DNA of 64,000 nt, from assembly GCA_023101725.1 (NCBI GenBank), contig JALJCO010010476.1:868001-932000 (forward strand). Reading direction: 5' to 3'. Of the stretch, positions 38,541-58,287 are shown in pieces (positions within the stretch are counted from its first letter, which is position 1; every line of letters begins with the position of its first letter). The notes beneath the pieces are model-generated. The model had not been told where the DNA came from. It ran no database searches and saw only the letters and a program-made list of their open reading frames with translations. The position numbers were made by a program, and so were the translations under genes. The DNA comes from Atherinomorus stipes (taxonomy: Eukaryota; Chordata; Actinopteri; Atheriniformes; Atherinidae).

Positions 38541-38674
38541 TAAGACAGTTTTCACGCTTTTTACTTCATTATTACAATATATTTCATTTTATTATCATAT
38601 GAAAAGACTGCTGACAAGAAAAGGGACATGCTAACACAAGGTTTTTAACAGTGGTGGGAAAAAATATTGGTTGG

Positions 38675-40968
38675 TCAGATTTTTCCTGCACCATTCAGTG
38701 ATGGGAGGAGCACATTGATCACAAAGTCTGCCACAAACGAAGGAAGGTAGGACATAGGGAGCCAGAGAAGCTTAGCATCCCAGCCTGCTCCATAACATGT
38801 GCGGGGAAAGCAAGCTGTCAGCGCATGCTCCATGCATTTGGTCACTTTGGAGATATCTGAACTGCACAGGATGCCCATGGAGAAGTCCTGTGCTTTCACA
38901 TCTGAGAGACAAAACAAATAACAAGAATTACTTTATGTTTAACCCCTTTGCTGATTTATATCACTGCTATTTTACCCACAGTCATCAAAGTATGTAGCTC
39001 CATATGAGTTTTTAACATCTTGGGGGAGGCTGGTCCACAGCCGTTTTAGGTCAGCATTAATGAGATCCACACGGGTCACAGCCGTCTTGAAGAAACCGGG
39101 CTCGATGATGCTTACTTTGACACCAAAGTGCTGCATGTCCCTCCTGCAAAGACAAAGTCAGTTTTCTAAAATGATCCTTCTGTTTTTTATGGGTTCATAT
39201 AAATTCAGACTGCCGTCTTCAACCTAAAATGTACTTACAGGGGCCTACTCTTTTTTTTTTAAATTCTAAACACACCAACAGCATTTCTTCATTTTATGAA
39301 CATGTGTATATACTTTTATTGTGTTGCTACCTGAGACTGTCGGAAAATGCTTCCACTCCCCATTTGGACAGACAGTATCCTCCACCAATGAGGGAGAGTC
39401 TCCCCAGAATACTGGCTACATTTACAACTCTTCCTTGGGCTTTCTTCACAAGAGGCAGAAACTGCAGAGTCACATCAATGACTCCAATCAGATTTACGTC
39501 TAAGACCTTTGTGAAATCCTCTAACTGCATCCATTCTGTTGGGCCGATAGGTATTGACCTTCCAGCGTTGTTCACCAGCCCCCACAAACCTGCAGAGAGA
39601 AAGCAGGCAGAATAATCATCCTTGCTGGTGTGCTATTTAAGGCTTTTTTAAAAAAATATATATAAAAACCAAATTCAAATTTATTAAAATGTCTTCCTCT
39701 CAAAATTTCTAGAGAAGTGGTTGCCACTTTGGCACCAGGATTCCTGACAGAAGATAACAGTAAAAATGTGCTTCATTAAAAAAAGAAAAAAAAAATTAAA
39801 GCCAGCTTCTCTAATTGTTTGAGACTGCGCTAGTGCACAAGACGTGTGAGCTGCACATTTGTGAAGCCCAGTTAATGCTTAATCACTATGCAGGTGGCTG
39901 ATTTAAACCCTAGCTGGATTTTTTTTCTTCTGTATTTTCACTATATCTTTTTAGACAAGGAAATTTGTGGGTCAGTAATATAACAGAGACTGCATTTCAG
40001 ATGTCAACCAAATTTTTTAAAAAAAAGAAAAAAAAAAAGCTGAAATATGTATTAATATACCATTAAAGGTCTTTCAGACACCTGGCAACTCTTTGGTTAT
40101 AGTGCTGTTAGAAGAAATGATGCCATACAAACATACCCTCGTTCCAGTTCTGTTTCAAAATAAAATCAATCCCATTTCTCATTTTTAGTATTTTCAATTA
40201 CAAGTTTCACACTTAGAAAAGTTGTTGTTTCCTGTGACATTTGTCACAATTTCATTTTTCTCTGAATAAACTATTACTGTTTTTCCCAAAAGGGTGTCCA
40301 AATAATGGAATGCTCCTTTGCTTATCAGTACAAACAATTTGTCCCAGCAAATAGGCTATCACTCTGTGTAGCTACAAATCTTTAACAATCTACAGTACAA
40401 TAAACTCCAGATAATATTTTTTATCTGTAGTTAGAATTTACAGTATGTCTGAAGACGTTTTACTGTCTCTGGTTGAGATAATTTTATCCTCCTATTTTTA
40501 AAAAAGAGTGCGCACTAATAACATCAGCAGGAGGATGATGGGTTGATGAAAGCATGGTCCAGGTTGCCTTTATCTCTCCCAGTGCTTCACTCTGACTGGC
40601 ACCCTATCAGTGTACACCCCCTACTGTCCGCCCTGCTCACCTCTCTTTCCGACCTCTCTGCTCACAAACTCCACCGCACTCCTGATGCTCGCGCTGTCTG
40701 TAACATTCAGCAGGAGCGTCTTCAGTCTGGGGGAGGCTGCTGCTGCCAGATCTGCTGCACCTTTCTCCGTGAGACATGCTGCTATGACGTGGAAACCTTT
40801 TCCATCCAGCTGTCTGGCCAAAAGATTCCCAAAGCCGCTGTCACACCCCGTGATGAACACATGCTTCTGACTGTATCCATCAACTTTGTAGGAATCTCTG
40901 ATGTACCAGCGGATGGCAGCGAAAATGGCCAGAAGTAAAACACAGGTTAAGGCCAGATGGGACACCAT
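38675..40968 (-). CDS. dhrs9: SDR9C short-chain dehydrogenase, DHRS9/RDH-like, copy A
   Basis: Membrane-anchored short-chain dehydrogenase, 325 residues, expected to interconvert retinols/retinals or 3-alpha-hydroxysteroids at the ER with NAD(H). Coding exons in transcript order: 40968-40641, 39589-39331, 39143-38980, 38901-38675; lengths 328, 259, 164 and 227 nt keep frame. An N-terminal hydrophobic anchor (residues 4-22) precedes the cofactor motif [12 protein letters not shown], the catalytic Ser (N-V-A-S) and Y-C-L-S-K are all present, so it looks active. ATG at 40968-40966 follows a good acceptor (TCTTAG ending at 40972), which implies an upstream non-coding exon. It is tail-to-tail with LRP2, the mammalian DHRS9 arrangement, and its GGGY/RRDM region is DHRS9/RDH5-like. 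It is clearly diverged from copies B and C. Orthology to DHRS9 rather than another SDR9C member rests on synteny and motif similarity. Confidence 0.85.
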
Positions 40969-41203
40969 AACCTAAGACACAAAAATTACAACTGGACTGC
41001 AAATGGAGGATATTAATGAAAACATTAATCGTATTTTTTTTCCATTTATATAAAGGATGATTAACACAGCAGAAGCCAACGCTGAATGAAGTGATGCTTA
41101 CTTCAAGTAAATGTGCTGTCAGATCATTTGTCGACACCTGAGTGAAGAAACATGAAATGAATTTCAGAAGTCCAGTCCGGAGCATGAATAGCTCCATACT
41201 TAC

Positions 41204-41290
41204 TCTGCCTGCTCCTGTTTTAATGAACTTTATCGACTTCATTAATGAATAACATTCGTAATTTCAACTTTCCGTAACTGAGAGCTTCTA
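41204..41290 (-). other. Probable 5' non-coding exon of SDR copy A
   Basis: Read on the - strand, a consensus donor GTAAGT follows position 41204 and an acceptor TCTTAG precedes the first coding exon at 40971. This gives a 5' UTR intron of about 230 nt, like the non-coding first exons of copies B and C. The upper end (about 41290) is a guess; no TATA box is obvious. A CTCF-like motif lies just upstream at 41360-41375. Confidence 0.4.
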
Positions 41291-41299
41291 AATTCATGA

Positions 41300-42069
41300 A
41301 CTGTTTCACCAAAATGTGAAGATTCCCAACTGTGTTACATCACAGATAAGTTAAAGTCCAGGGCCCCCTGCTGGATTAATTTAGATAATGCACACACAAT
41401 GCTGTTTGTATATCTGGCTTTAATTTAGTCTTTTACAGTCCTGTTGAAACTAATTACAGCGAAGCATTTGTGTTATAACAGCAAATGTTAAACCAATGCA
41501 AGGATATTAATAGAACAAGAAAATTAAATACCTTTATATTTACTTAAATTCATGAAAATTTTGAGGAATTTAAGTACTTCCATCTTTTAATCCTACTTTC
41601 TAAATTTCAAGAGCAACACATTGTTTTAATTCCACTTTATTTGACACCTATAGAAACCAGCTAGAATTTTACATTCAAAACATAAAGTCATTGCTTATAT
41701 TAAACTATTACATCAAGTTGGTTTATATAAAATGCTCCTGAATGTTACAGGATTCCACAAGAATAAAAAAGCACACTCCATTTCCATTTCCTTCCTCAAG
41801 AAAAATAACTATTTGTGATTTTAATGGGTTTTTTTGGACTAATGTATCTGAAAGGTAAACTTGTAAACCAGTTTCTCGTCGGGAATGGGCATCAGGATAT
41901 CACAGATTTACTTGAAATTACAGATTTTTTTTACTTTAATGTCTTTTATACAAACACAGAAAATAAGTAAACCTGGTTTGCTCTGTGTGCAGAATATCTG
42001 TGATGCCAAAATACAGAAACATTTCATTTAGCTTTAACAGACACACTGATCTTGAATAAAATAAAATAA
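41300..42069. other. Intergenic region between SDR copies A and B
   Basis: AT-rich sequence with no gene found on either strand. It contains the CTCF-like motif at 41360-41375 near the presumed start of copy A. The duplicated block that includes copy B begins near its right end. Confidence 0.5.
41360..41375 (-). promoter_or_regulatory. CTCF-like motif upstream of SDR copy A
   Basis: TCCAGCAGGGGGCCCT on the - strand differs from the CTCF core at one position. It lies about 150 nt above the probable first exon of copy A, similar in placement and orientation to the copy B motif. Confidence 0.3.
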
Positions 42070-42119
42070 AATGCAAGATGGGGGCAAATTGATCCCTTAA
42101 TGCGAGTATATTCACTCAA

Positions 42120-42133
42120 CCACCAGATGGCAT
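42120..42133 (+). promoter_or_regulatory. CTCF-like motif, 3' side of SDR copy B
   Basis: CCACCAGATGGCAT fits the CTCF core CCASYAGRKGGCR. The corresponding site in copy C (52159-52172) is CCACCAGGTGGCAT, which still fits. Binding is not shown. Confidence 0.35.
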
Positions 42134-42269
42134 CAAATCTCAATACACAAGATTTGTTCAGAAGAAAACCCCCAACTTAATCTTCAATTAATCCTCTGCT
42201 GTCAGTCTGTGTCTCAATAACTGGTCATAAAAGCCAAACAAGTCTGAATAAAGCACCATCGCATACAGC

Positions 42270-42302
<33 letters not shown>
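42270..42302. repeat. (TAA)n microsatellite
   Basis: About eleven TAA units, close to the left edge of the duplicated block. It is absent at the corresponding place in copy C (near 52,220). Confidence 0.85.
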
Positions 42303-42883
42303 TGAACATACCATGATTACAGCTGTTTAGATGCAGCAGCTGCCTCACCTTCCACCGTTCAGATGAACTGACTGAACTGGTGATCCTCACTTAAAACCTC
42401 AAAGCTCCAGGTGAAGTTATGCTTTGTGTCGGCAGTGTCAAGGTCCATAATGGATATAAAGGCGGGGGTAAATGGTTCACCGGCATGGGGTTGTGTAATC
42501 GGCTAAACAAGATTACATGACTCCTGGTTTTGATAACCTCACTTACCTTCAGGATCCAATCAACTTTGAAAACATTTCTGAGCAAAGGTTACGTAGCAAG
42601 CTGTTGTCTGTTTAATATTCATGACAAATACAGTAAATGTTAGTCTGGAAGGTCTTTTTAAACTAAAAAATGTCCAGTTAATAGAGGCAACACTGACTCT
42701 TGTTTCTAATAGTTGCAATAAAACTTGAGGTTTAAAGGAACTCATTGTCTCACATGTATGACCCCAGTAGTAGAAGATAAGCTGACATGATGATGGACGG
42801 AGACAGATTTACTGAACTAAGAATAAAACAAATGGGCTTCAGATTAGCTGAAAAGGTTTCTCCAGTTACTGACGTTACAGAAA

Positions 42884-45941
<3,058 letters not shown>

Positions 45942-47832
45942 TTTTCTAGAAAACAAGAGGCAGAAATCAAATTATCATCAAGCTGGTATGCAGTTTTTTT
46001 TTCACTGTGACATAATCAAAAAGCAAAAGTAGTATGTATCATAAGCGATCAATGGCAATGATTTGTTTCAGATTCATAAGTTCAAATGCTTCTAAGAAGG
46101 GTACTAAAAGAATAGACTCCTTTTTACATTTATATCCGAGTTCAAAGTTAAGATATTACAACTAAGAGCTGTTAATTTTGAACGATACAACCCTGCTTGG
46201 TCATTTCAACTCTATGCAAAGTAATGCTATTGTAAAGAATATGGATGTGATACAACTGCAATAATTTTGAAGGCTAGAGCAGGTTCCCTGTGGTGTACCA
46301 CTCAAAAATAAATGGAAACTGAGGTGAGTGATTTGCTGTTGATCTGATTAGGATCAGGTCAGTAACACGATAGTATACACAAGGAACGACTCAGGTGGAC
46401 ACGATCTTTTCAGAAGGAAAGACGCAAACGTGTTAGAGACTGAGGCGACTAAGGTCTATTTTACCCTGAATGCAACAATCACTGCCAAACCACCTGATGT
46501 CTTTTCAAAAGAGTTTTATTTCAGCCGGACAACCTTGAAGGACATTCTGTTCATATTTCAACAATGGAGCTCCTTTACAAAAATAAAGAGTGTGGGTGCT
46601 ACACAAGCTTGCAGTCCAAACTTGTCACCCACAGAAACCATTTGGCACATTATGAAAGGAAAAACAGGACAAAGGAGGCTGTAAACTGTAGAAGAGCTGA
46701 AATCTAACATCAAGTGAGAAGGGGGAAACATTTTAATTTCCAAATTATGGCTTATGGTTCCTTCAACTCTTAAAAGCTTACCATGTTAACAGAACAACAC
46801 AGTAGTACCTTTAATGCTTGTGTTTTTACTGTTTTAGCTTCCTGTTTTTAATGTTTTATCTGCCTGTACAGTGTCCTTGGGTGTTTTGAGAAGGCGCTTT
46901 CAAATAAAATGTATAATTTGTAGTAAATATGACCCTTTTTAAACTGTGTTGGCATGAAGTGCCATGAAAGAGTAGTTCTAAAAGCACAAAATTCACATAT
47001 GAGAAGATTAAATCAGTGAACATACATCTGAAAGGGACTTCTCTATTCAAAAATTTTGCCAGACAAAAGTGGTATGCAAACTAATCAATTCAGATTGCCT
47101 TCTGGCTCAAGAAGAGTGAAGCAATCCCAAAATTTTCTGCAGAGTCATCTTCTGATAGAACTCAAAAGGATGAAGAAGAAATGCAGCAAAACTCTACAAA
47201 TTAGAAGGTGAAACTGCCTGATGCAGCTGATTCATTTCAAATGCGACCTGGCTACACTGGTTGCGCGTCACTTTTTATTCCCGTGGTGGGAAGTAGGGAG
47301 AAATAAAGCCATATAAATATAACAAGAAACGTTGTTTATCACTTTCAATGAGTGAACAGCAGGCCAGGCCTCATTAAAGTCAGTACAGTGGATCAAAAAA
47401 AGAGCTGAGAAGAGACATTTCTAAAGCCAGATTGTTTATGTCTCCGTCTGTCTGTCGGCAGGGTTGCGTAAAAAAAACACAGCCGAATTTCATAAGGTTT
47501 GATAACGTGATGGTCACGTTTTTGTTTTGTTTTCCTTGTTTTTCTAGAGCCAGTATTAATCAAGTTAATCAATATTAGGTAAATTTGCTACTGGTTTTGG
47601 CGGAGGATGCGTTCTCAAAACACCTTTGTAGTTTAACACTGATTTAAGCAGACATAAACAGCTCACAAAGTCTCTGAATTAATAATTCGCACTTTTTCCA
47701 ATGAACTTTTAGACTGACTCTTCACGAACTGACTTGTCTCTACTCTCTACGCATGTCCTTTATTTATTCATGACATCTAAAGGTTTCTGCTAGCAAAACT
47801 AAATCTCTCCAGAGAGTAAGAAAGTCGCTTAC

Positions 47833-47975
47833 GTGCATGCGATGTAGCCAGTGCATGAATCAGAGTAGTGGAGCTGTAGAGCAGCCACAGAGAAGATGGT
47901 AGAAAATTTGCTTCAAAGTTTATTTCACCCCTTTACTTCATTTGTTGCCGATTTGCCGTAACTTCCGGGGGTGTG
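47833..47975 (-). other. Probable 5' non-coding exon and promoter of SDR copy B
   Basis: Read on the - strand, a donor GTAAGC follows position 47833. The sequence above it to about 48,050 is well kept in copy C (62,180-62,395), while much of the intervening intron has diverged. The matching acceptor ends at 45946. An ETS-type site (CCCCGGAAGT on the - strand) lies at 47961-47970 and is unchanged in copy C. The start site is not determined. Confidence 0.5.
47961..47970 (-). promoter_or_regulatory. ETS-type site upstream of SDR copy B first exon
   Basis: CCCCGGAAGT on the - strand, unchanged at 62301-62310 in copy C although nearby bases differ. GGAA-core sites of this kind are common in TATA-less promoters. 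Function is inferred from conservation between the two copies only. Confidence 0.35.
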
Positions 47976-48021
47976 AGCAGGTATCCTGTCTGTCTGTGTT
48001 GTTGGATATTATTAAGTAAGC

Positions 48022-48036
48022 GCGCCATCTGCTGGA
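48022..48036 (-). promoter_or_regulatory. CTCF-like motif, 5' side of SDR copy B
   Basis: TCCAGCAGATGGCGC on the - strand, a full match to the CTCF core. Copy C at 62351-62365 reads TCCAGCAGATGTCGC, with the important G changed to T, so that site is probably lost. Confidence 0.4.
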
Positions 48037-48300
48037 CACTGCGTGGTAATGCCAGATAGTTAGGTAACTAGCTTCATAGCATACAGGAGATGTTTCATGT
48101 ATTTGCTTTAATTATGTGGCTTTTCAAAAAAAGGAGGGTAAGTTTATCTGCCTTTAAAGTTGTTGAAATAACTGATGCATTTATTATTGTTTTTATGAAT
48201 ATAATGTAACAATATAATTAAATTAAACTTGTTCTGAATAACTTTGGCCTTGCATGCTTTTATGACCGACTTTAGTCTAAATTTTAATAATAAAACAATA

Positions 48301-51109
48301 TTTAATCAATGTCCTAAAGGAGATAGCATACAGTTTTAGTTGCAGCAAAATATTTTAGCAAGTTAAAATGTTTTCTGGTCTAATGCATCTCGATTTCAGC
48401 TTAAGCATCAAGGTGGTAGGGCCAGTGGTTGGTGTAAACCAAATAAAAGTTTGACCTCATCCTGCCTTGGATTAATAGTTCAGGCTTGTGGTGTAATGAT
48501 GTGAGAGATATTTTGTACCATCTGGGCATCACCAAAATGCCATAGCATACTTGATAATTACTGACCATGTTGATCCCTTTATGGCCACAGTGTACCATCT
48601 TCTGATGACTAGCAGGCTAATGCAGCATGTTATTCCAATTGCTTCCACAGTCACCAGATCTCAATCCAATTGAGCACTTTTAGGATGTGGTGCAGCTGAA
48701 GATTTATATCAAGGGTGTAAAGCTGACAAATCTGCAGCATCTGTGTGATTTTACTATGTCAACCTTGTTTGTAAATGTATCTGTGCCATGAATAAAGACA
48801 ATTCTGAAGGCAAAAGGAGACCTTACGAGTGTGACAGTGTGGGGGTCCTGTTACAATACCTCCCAAGTGATCATGTGCCCAGGCTTCTTGGGATGTTCCT
48901 TTGGCTGAATGTTTAGCACGCTTGACTCATACATGGGAGGCTGGGGTTGAACCCTGCCTGGGTCCACCTTGTGTCCTGCTACACTGGCAAAGTATGGTGT
49001 ATCCAATAGAGTGGAAATGTGGGCAACATTTTACTTCTGTAGTTTATTTTTATCAATTTTGTTGACCAATTTATTGATCATTTTCATAATCATCAAACTG
49101 ACATTTTTTTCCCTCTGAAGTTCATAGTTTTGGCTGTTAGAAAAAGTCAAAACCCTTAACTTAAAAACGTATTAATGAGAAACTTAAAGGAAACCTGGGT
49201 CAGTTTGCATTAAAGATAAGTTTAAGATTCAGATACTGTCCAAGAATGTCTTTTCAGGTGTATATATATATATTTTTTTCAAATCTGATTAGCTACTTAA
49301 TCAGTTAGAGATGTCTTTAAAGTGGAATTCTGTTACTTTAAAATCCAGCCTGATTGTGTCATGAACTCAGGAGCACTTCCAGAAATAATTGTATGATATG
49401 ATTTTTCATTTCATCCACAAATGCAGGTTATAGTTGCCTCATGCAAAGAAGCAGAAACACTGCTGTCATCTCTTTGCCAAAGTTTGCTTTTAAATGGGAT
49501 GAGCTAAGGGTTCTAGATATGGTCTGCGGACTAAGTGGAGCGGGACCATCCAGCTTTTCAGGGCTCAGATCTCTAATGGGATGTGGCTGCACTGGTGCCC
49601 ATGCATGGAGCTGACAACTTGCACATCAGAAAAGGCATCATCAGTGTTGGAAAGTATTGAAGTATCTTCTGGGGGTGATGTAAAAAAATGGGTTGAGGGT
49701 AAAGGACTCTGGACACCAGCTTGACGTTATAAAACGAAAGCTTTATTTCAAAAAGTCAGGCATCTAAAAACAGATCTGCAGAATCTGATGAACTTCTAAA
49801 GCCAATGAAGAAATCCCATTGAACAAAGCTTATATCTGGTTGCCTAAGGGAGGATGCTTCTGCTAATAATGTTAACAAGGTGAGGAGACGGGGAAAGGCA
49901 GATACTACAGTATATTCATGCAGAGGGCCTCACATATTTCACCAAGACAAAGACAAACCTCAAACGCCATTTATTACAGTATAATAACTTCATAGGAGAA
50001 GAGTCCAGGTGCTGGACTGACCTGCCTCTTATTCAGACCTTTCACCCACTGAAAACATTTCATGGATCATTCATCACAGAATGTTTCTCAGCACTGTTCA
50101 GTAGTTAGAAACATTTTTAAGACAACATTGGGACAAAAGTTTTCCACTAAAGATCAGACTCAGATCCCTGATGATTATGAACTGTTTTAAAAACACAATA
50201 AACTGTATTTTGACAGTTATATCTGTGAGATATATACTGTAGCTCACATTATTTTACACACTTGTTTTTATCATAGTGCATCTTTGATCACGCCTCTCTC
50301 CTCTGCTATATTATCAATCAAGTATGTTGTGAATAGTAACGGGTTGTAAAGAAAGAGCAAACTCCAAAACCAACCCTTTCAGAACATGTACAAGCAGCTA
50401 TTAACCTCTTGAGCATCCGCTCCATGACTATAACATGTAGGAAACTTTATATGGCATCTTGTTTACTCTTGTAACTTAATAATTGTAATGTTTAATAATT
50501 GCTGTTTTAAAGATTTGGGAAACATTAGTTGACTAGTTATACTGTTTAAATGATGGCATGAGTCAGCAGGGATGGATAACATAACAGAACTTCATATATT
50601 TATATTTTGACTACATTAATGAACACTGGCATAAATATTGTGTGCTAAATGAATTTAAAGGACAGTATATAAGCAGAATGGCAAAATGAGTGTGATTAAA
50701 ACATGTTAGGAGGCTATAAATGCCAGATCTGGTAGTGATGCATTTTAAGAGATTCTTGGAGACAGAGATGGATGCACCTGTTGTGATAGCATTATGTATA
50801 AAATAATTATGTCTTAGATAAAATGTCAAAATTTGAGACACCATTCTTCAGTTTTTCCCAGTTGCTTTGATGCACTTTCCACATCAGAATTAGCATTTGC
50901 AGAGCAGTGAGTGCGTTTCTCAAAACAGTTTGTACAAGCTGCAGAACCGAGTGGATAAATCATGTCACTTGCTATAAATATTTTCTGTTTACCTGCTCGT
51001 TGATTTCTGATGTCTTATTTAAAAAAGTAAAGCTTTCCAGAACACTTTACTTTTTCTCTCACTGATTAATTTATTAAGTAATATCAGGAATGTCAATGTC
51101 AAATTAATT
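48301..51109. other. Intergenic region between SDR copies B and C
   Basis: No gene found. It contains a tRNA-type SINE at 48832-48995 and a short TA run near 49260. The remainder (49,000-51,100) is AT-rich sequence I could not assign, apart from a run near 49,690-49,750 that might be an old LTR end. Confidence 0.45.
48832..48995 (+). repeat. SINE with internal tRNA-like part
   Basis: It begins GTGACAGTGTGGGGGTCCTG and about 75 nt later shows TTTGGCTGAATGTTTAGCAC (A-box-like) and GGTTGAACCCTG (B-box-like). A second copy in reverse orientation lies at 57340-57530 with the same order of blocks. It is outside the duplicated segment. Confidence 0.6.
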
Positions 51110-51700
51110 TATGCAGCACATGAACACGACCAAGGCCTCACAGGTGCTTTATACTGTACACAAAAATAAAAGTCACAAAAGAAAAACAAACCACAATTAC
51201 ATAAGAAAGCACAGCAAAAATAAACAAAGTCACATTATAAAATTCCAATAGAGGGCTGTATTCAGCCAAAGGCCACAAGTACGTTTTAAAAAATGATTTA
51301 AAAGAGGAGAGACTGCAGCTGCACAGTTCCATGCAACATGTTCCAGAGGGGGGCATGCAACTGAAAAGGCTCGGTCTCCTTTGGTTTTTAAGGTTGATCA
51401 AGGAAAGAAGTGCTCTTGACGGCTAATGCAATACAATAAGATCAGATGGGTAATCTGGAGCCGGACCATTCAGACACTTAAAACAAGGAATCTTAAAAAT
51501 CAATCCAGTACTTGACTGGAAGCCAGTGGAGGGAAGCAAGCACTGGAGTTACACGCTCATGTTTCTTTGTCCCAGTCAGGGGACGGGCTGCTGCATCTTG
51601 AACAAGCTGCAGATAACGAAGCTCTGATTGTTCGATTCCCACAAAGAGGGAGTTACAACAGTCTAAGTGAGCAGTTATAAAAGAATAGATGACCTAAAAT
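51110..51700 (-). mobile_element. 5'-truncated LINE end (L2/Rex1-type reverse transcriptase)
   Basis: Read on the - strand from about 51,680, the sequence gives the C-terminal reverse-transcriptase phrases L-Q-L-V-Q-D-A-A-A-R and T-P-V-L-A-S-L-H-W-L-P-V, then S-S-F-K-S-F-F-K-T-Y-L. It has several stops and frame breaks. Only the last 200 or so codons and the 3' end are present, the usual result of truncated LINE insertion. Confidence 0.8.
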
Positions 51701-51770
51701 AAAACTCTTTTCAGAATCTGAAAAATAATACAAAACTTTTTCCTCTAAGTTTAGGATTTCCACCTGTAAG

Positions 51771-51968
51771 GTGATGATGGTGGTGGGCAGCTTGGCTGCA
51801 GTCATCCATGCTGCATCATCACCTCTCACGCTGCTGGTGGACGGCATGATGACGGACATATTTGTGAGTTATAAGCTGGAGGTTAAAGAGCGAAAAGACT
51901 CAAAGGAGAGCAAAAACAGCACTACTGGATCAGTGGTTCTATGTGAAACAACTGACAAGTTTTTGTGG
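51771..51968 (+). pseudogene. Orphan ABCB11-like exon
   Basis: A 198-nt stretch is open in one frame, bounded by AG at 51769-51770 and GT (GTAAGC) at 51969. It translates to the region at the first transmembrane helix of ABCB-type exporters: Val-Gly-Ser-Leu, His-Ala-Ala-Ser-Ser-Pro-Leu, Leu-Leu-Val, Met-Met-Thr-Asp-Ile-Phe, then an acidic Glu-Val-x-Glu segment and a final Trp before the donor. This resembles ABCB11 (bile salt export pump) more than ABCB1. In mammals ABCB11 is the gene beyond DHRS9, in the orientation seen here. I found no neighbouring ABCB11 exons within several kb, so it is probably a relic. It could instead be one exon of a gene continuing elsewhere. Confidence 0.55.
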
Positions 51969-52158
51969 GTAAGCTATTGGTTCATTGCTGAGATGACTAA
52001 TGCTGCAATGAAGCGCTGCTGCTGTCATTAGATATTTGATTCTCTTTTATAGGGTAGATATAGGGTACACTTCATGGAGGTTTACAAGACATACTGATAA
52101 TGAATAAAATAAAATCATATGCAGGATGGGAGGAAACTGATCCCTTATATTCTCTCAG

Positions 52159-52172
52159 CCACCAGGTGGCAT
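52159..52172 (+). promoter_or_regulatory. CTCF-like motif, 3' side of SDR copy C
   Basis: CCACCAGGTGGCAT, the copy C counterpart of 42120-42133, with one base changed in a way the CTCF core allows. Confidence 0.35.
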
Positions 52173-52705
52173 CAAATCTTAATACACAATACAGAAATAA
52201 ATCCCCCAACTTAATTTTAATGCTTTGGTTTTTAAGTCTGCAGAGTAAAGGTCCATAACGGATATAAAGGCGGGGTAAATGGTTCACCAGCATGGGGTTG
52301 TGTAATCGGCTAAACAAGAGTACATGACTCCTGGTTTTGATAACCTCATTTACCCCCAGGATCCAATCAACTTTGAAAACATTTCTGAGCAAAGGCTACA
52401 CAGCAGGTTTCTGTTTTCTGTTCTTTTTGCCTGTTTAATATTCATGATAAATACGGAACCAAAAGTTCTAGGATAAAATGTCTAGTTAATAGAGACAACA
52501 CTGACTCTGTTTCTAATAGTTGCGATTAAACTTGAAATTTAAAAGCCTTTGTTTAAAAGAACTCATTGTCTCGTGCATGACACCGGTATTAGATAAGCTG
52601 ACATGATAACAGATGGAGATACATTTACTGAACTAAAAATAGAGCATATGCAAGTGGGCTTCAGATTAGCTGAAAAGGTTTCTCCAGTTACAGACGATAC
52701 AGAAA

Positions 52706-57963
<5,258 letters not shown>

Positions 57964-58287
57964 TTTTCTAGAAAACAAGAGGCAGAAATCAAAATGATCA
58001 AGGTGGTAGTTGGAAGGCAGTTTTGTTCTTGTTGTTTTTTTTATGCTTTTTAAGTTCAAGACATATAAAAGTAAAAGAAGTATCATATGCAATCAATAGC
58101 AATGTTGCATTTTAGATTTAGAGATTGAAATGCTACTAAAAAGGGTAATAAAATAACAGAATCCTTTGTACATTTATATTAAAGTTCAAAGTAGAAGATA
58201 TTACAACAAAGAGCTGTTAATTGTTAAACAATACAACCCTGCTTTCATAAAAGTTGGGTAAGACTGTGTATATCATAAATAAAAATC

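Noticed and set aside
46430..46684. 84-residue + strand open frame with a transposase-like ending
   Set aside because: The phrase Pro-Thr-Glu-Thr-Ile-Trp-His-Ile-Met-Lys resembles a DDE transposase end, but the rest is not recognisable. A partial counterpart at 59,180-59,250 is broken. At most an old transposon scrap carried in the duplication.
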